Part shown: in pieces, positions 31,391 through 36,397 of the stretch
Numbering within the stretch: the stretch's first letter is position 1
Layout: each line of letters begins with the position of its first letter
From: Oligoflexia bacterium
Lineage (GTDB): Bacteria; Bdellovibrionota; Bdellovibrionia; JABDDW01
NCBI GenBank assembly: GCA_034439615.1
Contig: JAWXAT010000022.1
Span: forward strand, 1-36,397
Length of the DNA stretch: 36,397 nt
Reading direction: 5' to 3'
The notes under the pieces: model-generated
The model's input: only the letters and a program-made list of their open reading frames with translations
What the model was told of the DNA's origin: nothing
Database searches by the model: none
Translations under genes and position numbers: made by a program

Positions 31391-32764
31391 ATGGCAAAAC
31401 CAAAGTCGATTTTTATATGTCAAGAATGCGGCGCCCAAAGTTCACGTTGGCTAGGCAAATGTCCTGAATGCAATGCATGGAATACCTATGCCGAAGAAAC
31501 TGTGGGGCGACCTGAAACTCAAGCTGACACTGCACGAGGCCTTGGTCGTGGAGAAAGTAAAGTTGTAACCCTCAGCGAAGCCGCACTTGAATCAGAGTTG
31601 GTCAAACGCAGTACCACCTCACTTAATGAACTTGATCGCGTTTTAGGCGGAGGAATTGTTCCGGGTAGTTTCACACTTATTGGCGGTGATCCGGGTATTG
31701 GTAAATCAACTTTGATGCTTCAGACATTAGCCAATTTAGCTCGCACAGGTAATAAAGTTCTTTATATTTCTGGTGAAGAAAGTGTCGGCCAAACACAAAT
31801 GCGCGCCAAACGTTTAGGAGCCGCATCAGAGAATCTTTTTTTAGCTAGTGAAACAAATCTCGATGTAATTCTTGAACTCGCAAAAAAAATTAATCCATTT
31901 ATTGTAGTCATTGATTCAATTCAAACTGCTTTTTTACCCGCACTCCAATCTGCTCCGGGTTCTGTTTCTCAAGTTCGTGAATGCGCAGCTAAACTTATGT
32001 TTCTCGCAAAAACTGAAGGTGTTTCTGTATTTCTTGTTGGCCACATCACAAAAGATGGCAGCATCGCAGGGCCCAAAGTTTTAGAGCACATGGTCGATAC
32101 AGTTATGAGTTTTGAAGGGGATCCCAATCACCAATATAGAATTTTAAGAGGAATCAAAAATCGTTTCGGCCCAGCAAATGAAATGGGTGTTTTTGAAATG
32201 ACATCTGAAGGTTTAAAAGAAGTAGCTAACCCTTCAGAGCTTTTTTTATCTGAACGTGCTGAAGCCACACCGGGAAGTGCTGTGTTTTGCACTGTAGAAG
32301 GAACAAGACCTTATCTCGTAGAAGTACAAGCTCTCGCCACAAGAACCAATATGGCCATGCCAAGAAGAACATCATTAGGTTTTGATCCAAATCGTGTTCA
32401 CTTGTTACTAGCAATTTTAGATAAACATTTAAAACTTGATCTCTATGCTCACGATGTCTTTGTTAATATCGCAGGTGGTGTGAAGATCAATGAACCTGCG
32501 GCAGATCTTGCCGTGGCCGCAGCACTACTTTCAAGTCTTAAGAATAATCCAATTACTAAAACAAATTGTTTTTTTGGTGAGTTAGGTTTAACAGGTGAAG
32601 TGCGTGGTGTAAGTTTTCCGGAATTGCGTTTAAAAGAAGCTTCTAAACTTGGTTTTGAAAAATTCTTTGCCCCACAAAACAATCATCGCCATCTTAAAAA
32701 TGAAAAAGGTGCTGGGCAAATTGTTTGGCTTGAAAATATTAAAGATTTACAAAAACTCATTTGA
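31391..32764 (+). CDS. radA: DNA repair protein RadA
   Basis: RecA-like, DnaB-type helicase that promotes branch migration in recombinational repair. From ATG 31391 it has 457 residues. A zinc finger comprises C10, C13, C24 and C27 (FICQECGAQSSRWLGKCPEC), the Walker A is GGDPGIGKST (98-107), the RadA-specific KNRFG is at 256-260, and the C-terminal part is a Lon-like domain (VNIAGGVKINEPAADLAVAA). A GTG at 31355 could extend it by 12 residues, but the MAKPKSIFICQECG start is the family norm and AAGG precedes it. Confidence 0.95.
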   Translation: MAKPKSIFICQECGAQSSRWLGKCPECNAWNTYAEETVGRPETQADTARGLGRGESKVVTLSEAALESELVKRSTTSLNELDRVLGGGIVPGSFTLIGGDPGIGKSTLMLQTLANLARTGNKVLYISGEESVGQTQMRAKRLGAASENLFLASETNLDVILELAKKINPFIVVIDSIQTAFLPALQSAPGSVSQVRECAAKLMFLAKTEGVSVFLVGHITKDGSIAGPKVLEHMVDTVMSFEGDPNHQYRILRGIKNRFGPANEMGVFEMTSEGLKEVANPSELFLSERAEATPGSAVFCTVEGTRPYLVEVQALATRTNMAMPRRTSLGFDPNRVHLLLAILDKHLKLDLYAHDVFVNIAGGVKINEPAADLAVAAALLSSLKNNPITKTNCFFGELGLTGEVRGVSFPELRLKEASKLGFEKFFAPQNNHRHLKNEKGAGQIVWLENIKDLQKLI

Positions 32765-32774
32765 TATTTGTTTA

Positions 32775-33380
32775 TTAACCGCCAGCTTTGACCATAGCAA
32801 TCATTTCAGTGATTCCCACTCTAATCATCATGACTGCAATTGCTGTTAATAAAAGTGAAAATACTTTTCCTATAGCAATTGCTCCAGCTTCACCAATAAT
32901 TCTGATAACTTTTTCAGAGTATCTAAATACGAGCCAAACGATAAGAAGATTAAAAATAAATGCAATAAGGGTGGCATTGTAACCATTGGTACCAACGCTG
33001 AGTAAAAGTGTAGTTAAAACTGCTGGGCCAATGATCAAGGGCATACCAATCGGGACGATTCCCATGGTCTCTATTTTTTCATTGGTTCCTCTTTCAGCTT
33101 TATCACTAAACAAAAGATCAAGAATTGCGATGATGAGAAGTAAAATTCCACCGCCAATTTTAAAATCAGGAACTGTGATACCCAAAAGATGAAAAACTTC
33201 TTTGCCCAAGTATACAAAGCCAATACCAATAAAAAATGCCGTAATTGACGCTTGATTGACAATGCGATTACGTTTTTCAACAAAAATATTACGGGTCATT
33301 CCGATGTACATGGGCAAAATACCGATGACATCGATGGCAAAAAATAACGGAACAAATGAATTAAATATTTTCTCTAACAT
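32775..33380 (-). CDS. MarC-family integral membrane protein
   Basis: The 201-residue protein has about six hydrophobic segments and the MarC (UPF0056) layout. The N-terminal FVPLFFAIDVIGILPMYIGM contains the family's conserved D-x-x-G-x-x-P pattern. The middle has FKIGGGILLLIIAILDLLF, and MPLIIGPAVLTTLLLSVGTN is the duplicated half. Function in the family is unresolved; the early multidrug-resistance role of E. coli MarC was not upheld. It converges on radA with 10 bases between stops. No clear ribosome site precedes the ATG at 33380. Confidence 0.9.
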   Translation of the reverse strand: MLEKIFNSFVPLFFAIDVIGILPMYIGMTRNIFVEKRNRIVNQASITAFFIGIGFVYLGKEVFHLLGITVPDFKIGGGILLLIIAILDLLFSDKAERGTNEKIETMGIVPIGMPLIIGPAVLTTLLLSVGTNGYNATLIAFIFNLLIVWLVFRYSEKVIRIIGEAGAIAIGKVFSLLLTAIAVMMIRVGITEMIAMVKAGG

Positions 33381-33568
33381 GATAATTATTTATAACATTA
33401 AATGGCCCTATTTGGAAAATCTTTCAATTTTTTCACTAAGCTTTGCACATCGAGGGTGCAATGAGGGCTTGGATCCCGCCAAAAGAGCTGAGCTTCTCAC
33501 TTTTAGGGGGCACATCTTTAATTAATGTAATTCCCAAAAATGAGTCATTTGAAAATTGAAGTCGCAAT

Positions 33569-33703
33569 ATGATTGAGAATTCTTTAAGGCTAAATCAAGG
33601 CAAGAGTGGAATAATCATTCTACGTTTTGGTATGGCACATTCGAAAAGTATTATGGACGGTATAAAGACAGAGGGTGCATCATTTATTCTCATTTCGCCT
33701 TAA
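33569..33703 (+). other. Small ORF of 44 residues, uncertain
   Basis: ATG 33569 to TAA 33701, preceded by a weak GAAGT. The translation is protein-like (MIENSLRLNQGKSGIIILRF, then GMAHSKSIMDGIKTEGASF), with an ordinary mix of residues and no family recognised. It may be a fragment of a lost gene. Confidence 0.22.
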
Positions 33704-33849
33704 TGCGACTAACATCCACTGATCTCATTTACACATTTTGACATGATGAGCACTGACGTCGGGTGCCCGCCTTCTATTTCTGACAACCGATTGCAGTAAT
33801 AATTGGAATTCAGGAATTTATTTTTCTATTTAAGAATATTTCATTAGTG

Positions 33850-33951
33850 ATGATTTTTCTCCTTATTTTCATAATTCCATTAACTTCAAATAACTCATTT
33901 GCTCACGTGCCTGGCGAAACTTGCGGCCCGTGGATCTATTTTTATAAATAA
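33850..33951 (+). other. Small ORF of 33 residues with a signal-peptide-like start, uncertain
   Basis: ATG 33850 to TAA 33949 encodes MIFLLIFIIPLTSNNSFA followed by HVPGETCGPWIYFYK. The first 18 residues look like a signal peptide with a SFA cleavage site, leaving a 15-residue tail. No ribosome site is visible. It could be a secreted micro-peptide, or the cut-off 5' end of an exported-protein gene destroyed by insertion or decay. A hairpin followed by T-rich sequence lies inside its 3' half. Confidence 0.25.
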
Positions 33952-34105
33952 ATTCGCTACGCGGGTATTTAAAAAAGTATCGCGCCCTACAAGTCATTCT
34001 CTAACGAGAAATTCGAATTTTAAAACCATGGTATATTCATTTTTGAGTTTGAGTGAAGCTCATATGGTTGGGAAGATTTTAGTTTAATTAATAGGAGGAT
34101 TTAGC

Positions 34106-35131
34106 ATGCAACTGAATAACAAAGACTTGGTCATCCATGAGCGAGCCCTTGAAGTTTCAAAAAGATATTTAAAATCAGAGAGCGAACTTATCACTTGTCT
34201 AATCGAAGTCGATCAAAATAAAATCAGTTACAAGCTTGATTATTCAAGTTTAAGCGATTACGCAAGACGCGCTCTAAAGCTATCTGACGACACAGCTCAA
34301 AATTTTGTGACCGTGGCGCGTAAAGCATTTTTAGTTCCTGAACTTAAAACTGCCATAGATGAAGGATCACTTACAGTTTCTAAAGCTCGCAAATTAACTC
34401 CCGTTTTAAACTCCGTAAATCAAGCGCATTGGTTAGCGCTTGCAAAATCTTCATCTCAAAAAACAATAGAAAAAGAAGTGGCAAGAGTTCAGCCTCACTC
34501 AGCTATTATTGAACAAGCAAAGTATGTTTCAGGCGACACGCTTAAAGTTACAAGCGCTTATTCTGAAAAAGTTTATAAAATGCTTAAACGTGCGCAAGAT
34601 CTTGAATCTCGAAAGGCTAAGAAAAATCTAAGTGTGAATGAAACGTTGGAGAAAATTTTAGGCGCGTATCTTGAAAAAAATGATCCAGTAAAAAGAGCGG
34701 AACTAATGGTTGAGCGAAGGGTGGAACAAAGGGTTGACCAAAGAAAAGACCGTCTTAAGTCGTTTCAGCAAGATACCAACAATCCATCTGAAAATATTGA
34801 CGCAGCCTCTCCGAAAACCCGTCTTAAGACGAATGATCAAGGCGATAAAAATATGAATGTTATGCCTAAAGAAAAGGGGTTTAATGAAATCCTGCATCAG
34901 CGAAACAATATTCCATTTCATAGAAGCGCAATCTCTGCACCACTCAAGCGTCAAGTCATTCTCAGAGACAAGGATCAATGCCAACACCCGTATTTAGATG
35001 GCTCAAAATGCACTAATCAACGGTTCACTGAAATTCATCATAAAATACCAATTAGTAATGGCGGTCAAAATCAGCTCACAAATCTTACAACACTTTGTTC
35101 AGGGCACCATAAAGTCGTGCATTTAAATTAA
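34106..35131 (+). CDS. HNH endonuclease
   Basis: The 341-residue protein has a C-terminal HNH nuclease (about 285-341). It contains a Cys pair (C292, C302 around CQHPYLDGSKC), the catalytic HH in TEIHHKIPISNGG (H311/H312), Asn327 and the closing CSGHHKVVH (C331, H334). The N-terminal 200 residues are helical and resemble the DUF222-like arm seen in many mobile HNH proteins. Between them is a highly charged Arg/Gln/Glu stretch (about 200-245). An excellent AGGAGG precedes the ATG. The stop overlaps the opposing transposase stop by 4 bases. Whether it acts in phage defence, homing or general DNA metabolism is unknown. Confidence 0.83.
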   Translation: MQLNNKDLVIHERALEVSKRYLKSESELITCLIEVDQNKISYKLDYSSLSDYARRALKLSDDTAQNFVTVARKAFLVPELKTAIDEGSLTVSKARKLTPVLNSVNQAHWLALAKSSSQKTIEKEVARVQPHSAIIEQAKYVSGDTLKVTSAYSEKVYKMLKRAQDLESRKAKKNLSVNETLEKILGAYLEKNDPVKRAELMVERRVEQRVDQRKDRLKSFQQDTNNPSENIDAASPKTRLKTNDQGDKNMNVMPKEKGFNEILHQRNNIPFHRSAISAPLKRQVILRDKDQCQHPYLDGSKCTNQRFTEIHHKIPISNGGQNQLTNLTTLCSGHHKVVHLN

Positions 35132-36397
35132 CTGAAGCAATAACATGTGGCTGTGTTGTCGGCGCCTCTTGTAGCGCTGGTTTTTTGCCGCTTATCTTCT
35201 AGACTGATAGAAATTTGTGGTGAAAAAATTTGGTAGATCGGCGGCAGGACCAGGATTGATTTGAGCTTTTTAGCTTCTCCATCCATCCAGGTTAGATATC
35301 GGTCGACCATATTTTTCTCTTTAGGTTTTTCTAAGACCGGTAGTTTTGTGTCTTGGGGGATAGGCAAAAACAGATTTCCTTGGCTATCAATTTTTATCAT
35401 CGTTGATACACCTTTAGGCAGTCTTGTTTGGTAGTTGAGGAGAGTTGCCACCCAAGCAATACACGCCCCTAATATGACTTCATTGGGTGTTCGCCAGCGT
35501 AATGCTTTTGTTGCTCGCTGCTCGTTCCACCTTTGATTCCAACTTCGCATGTATTTTTCAAGTATCCAATAATCTGTAAAATCATATTTTGCATAAAACT
35601 CTCGATCATCTTGCTTATGCGTATTCTCAACTTTTCCGTTAAGCTCTTTTTGCCCGATTGGGATAAGTTTGTGACGGATTTCTTTAAGCCTGCGCCACAC
35701 ATCAAGGGGGTGATTCCCCGTCGGGTACCCATTACTCCCCACACGATATTTATCAGTAAATTCTTTTCCGTTATCTGTCTGCACTTCAACGATTGGGAAC
35801 GGGCAGTTTATTTCAACCTCTTTTAAAAACTTTTCTAAACTCTCATAACCTTTGGTCTCATAAATTCTCATACACCTCCAGGTTGAACAGTGATCAACAA
35901 TGTTAAACTCATAATATTGCTCATCGTTAATTAAGTAGGGCACATACTTTATATCCATCTGCAACCACCCAGGTAGTGGCCTTCTGTACCGCTTTAAATG
36001 GGTCTTTGTTAACTTCTTTTTATAGGTATCTGTAATCAAACCTAAACGCCAAAGTACCGCGTAAACTCCACTTGGCGAACACACCATGTTGTACAGTTTT
36101 TTTAAACTAAAACTAATCCGCTCAGGGCCCTCTGCTGGTTCAGCTAATCTTAGTGCTTTGATCCTTTTTTCAACACGCTTTGGGGTTTGATGAGGGCAGT
36201 ACTTTGGCTTTCGAGATCCAGACTTAAGCGATAGTAAATTCTTAGCCTTTAAAAGTATTAATTCCCATTTATAAAAAAAATCTGACGAAACACCTCTCTG
36301 GCTACAGACTTGACTCACTGACTTCGGTGACTTGACTACAGTCTTAATTAAATAAAATCTTTTCTTAATCTCAGGATCAGAAATTGTGTTAGCTTGC
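35128..36397 (-). CDS. DDE transposase/integrase of an IS481/IS3-like element, 5' end outside the window
   Basis: The reading frame is open from the right edge (36397) to a stop at 35128, about 422 codons. The stretch before the GTG at 36318 is still clearly coding (NTISDPEIKKRFYLIKTVVK), so the start lies beyond the window. An N-terminal helix-turn-helix (SVSQVCSQRGVSSDFFYKW) precedes an rve integrase core. Counting from GTG 36318, its acidic residues are D122 (GWLQMDIKYVP), D182 (VQTDNGKEFT) and E231 (LNGKVENTHKQDDREFY), an intact DDE set. The 48-residue gap between the second Asp and the Glu is longer than the usual 35 because of an inserted loop. No terminal inverted repeat can be shown because the other end is missing. 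It converges on the HNH gene. Confidence 0.85.
   Translation of the reverse strand, partial: QANTISDPEIKKRFYLIKTVVKSPKSVSQVCSQRGVSSDFFYKWELILLKAKNLLSLKSGSRKPKYCPHQTPKRVEKRIKALRLAEPAEGPERISFSLKKLYNMVCSPSGVYAVLWRLGLITDTYKKKLTKTHLKRYRRPLPGWLQMDIKYVPYLINDEQYYEFNIVDHCSTWRCMRIYETKGYESLEKFLKEVEINCPFPIVEVQTDNGKEFTDKYRVGSNGYPTGNHPLDVWRRLKEIRHKLIPIGQKELNGKVENTHKQDDREFYAKYDFTDYWILEKYMRSWNQRWNEQRATKALRWRTPNEVILGACIAWVATLLNYQTRLPKGVSTMIKIDSQGNLFLPIPQDTKLPVLEKPKEKNMVDRYLTWMDGEAKKLKSILVLPPIYQIFSPQISISLEDKRQKTSATRGADNTATCYCFS

Larger units (their letters stand above)
33381..34105. other. Gene-poor region between marC and the HNH endonuclease gene
   Basis: These 725 bases hold no gene I can firmly support. 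They contain three short protein-like reading frames: an open C-terminus-like stretch at about 33441-33525 (GLDPAKRAELLTFRGHIF) and the two small ORFs listed separately. There are also two hairpins: TTGCAC/GTGCAA at 33443-33461, and an imperfect CACGTGCC/GGCCCGTG at 33904-33932 followed by a T-rich stretch. The mixture next to an endonuclease and a transposase suggests a site of past insertion and decay. An AGGAGG ribosome site for the next gene is at its right end. Confidence 0.5.

Noticed and set aside
33899-34087. 62-codon plus-strand frame before the HNH gene
   Set aside because: No ribosome site, basic Ser/Thr-rich translation without domain character, and it overlaps the micro-ORF with a signal peptide in another frame. 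Not supported as a gene.
34820-34831. 12-base perfect palindrome CGTCTTAAGACG inside the HNH gene, with a partial second copy near 34750
   Set aside because: It lies inside clearly coding sequence and a palindrome of this length can arise by chance. There is no sign that it is a recognition site.
1-36397. tRNA, rRNA, CRISPR arrays, replication or attachment sites
   Set aside because: I saw no cloverleaf sequences, rRNA cores or regularly spaced repeats, and no direct repeats marking an integrated element, although these were read by eye only.

Overview
The window is AT-rich bacterial chromosome with tightly packed genes, frequent 1-11 bp overlaps, many exported proteins and Gram-negative envelope genes (outer-membrane barrel, Slt-type lytic transglycosylase, several lipoproteins, DapD, MpaA-like amidase). 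Together with the conserved block prs-rplY-pth-ychF, a radA/marC pair and a rich set of secreted peptidases, this suggests a deltaproteobacterial-type organism, most likely a Bdellovibrio relative. The assignment is inference from gene style and is not confirmed by any search.

Layout. 0-4.2 kb: the 5' end of a proline-rich lipoprotein gene, an outer-membrane beta-barrel protein, and lysine/diaminopimelate genes (lysC divergent from an mpaA-like amidase that is translationally coupled to dapD). 4.2-5.3 kb: an exported phytase-like esterase. 5.3-12.8 kb: a tryptophan/kynurenine catabolic island of two divergent operons. Leftward are kynU and kmo; rightward are kynB, 2-aminomuconate semialdehyde dehydrogenase, 2-aminomuconate deaminase (RidA family), 3-hydroxyanthranilate dioxygenase, ACMS decarboxylase and a degenerate SDR. 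Tryptophan 2,3-dioxygenase, the entry enzyme, lies at 15 kb next to a lipoprotein gene and crcB. Together these genes cover every step from tryptophan to 2-aminomuconate and its deamination. Later meta-pathway genes are not in the window.

12.8-20.7 kb is an accessory-looking stretch: a secreted protein of unknown function whose signal peptide is separated from its body by a one-base homopolymer frameshift, several small orphan ORFs, an exported M14 carboxypeptidase, a clostripain-like C11 protease and a secreted 5'-nucleotidase. 20.8-24.2 kb is the housekeeping block prs, rplY, pth, ychF. 24.2-25.3 kb holds a secreted protein that looks like an Fe(II)/2-oxoglutarate oxygenase and an unannotated 37-residue amphipathic peptide gene with a consensus extended -10 promoter.

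25.4-31.3 kb is a leftward slt-oppA-oppB-oppC unit that couples a murein lytic transglycosylase to a peptide ABC importer lacking its ATPases. 31.4-33.4 kb holds radA and marC. The last 3 kb is a gene-poor region with small ORFs, an HNH endonuclease gene and an IS481/IS3-like transposase gene that runs off the right edge.

The points most worth checking are the complete kynurenine route with an SDR lacking the catalytic Tyr/Lys, the Asp-to-Asn change in kynureninase, the homopolymer frameshift, the 37-residue peptide gene and the slt-opp unit.
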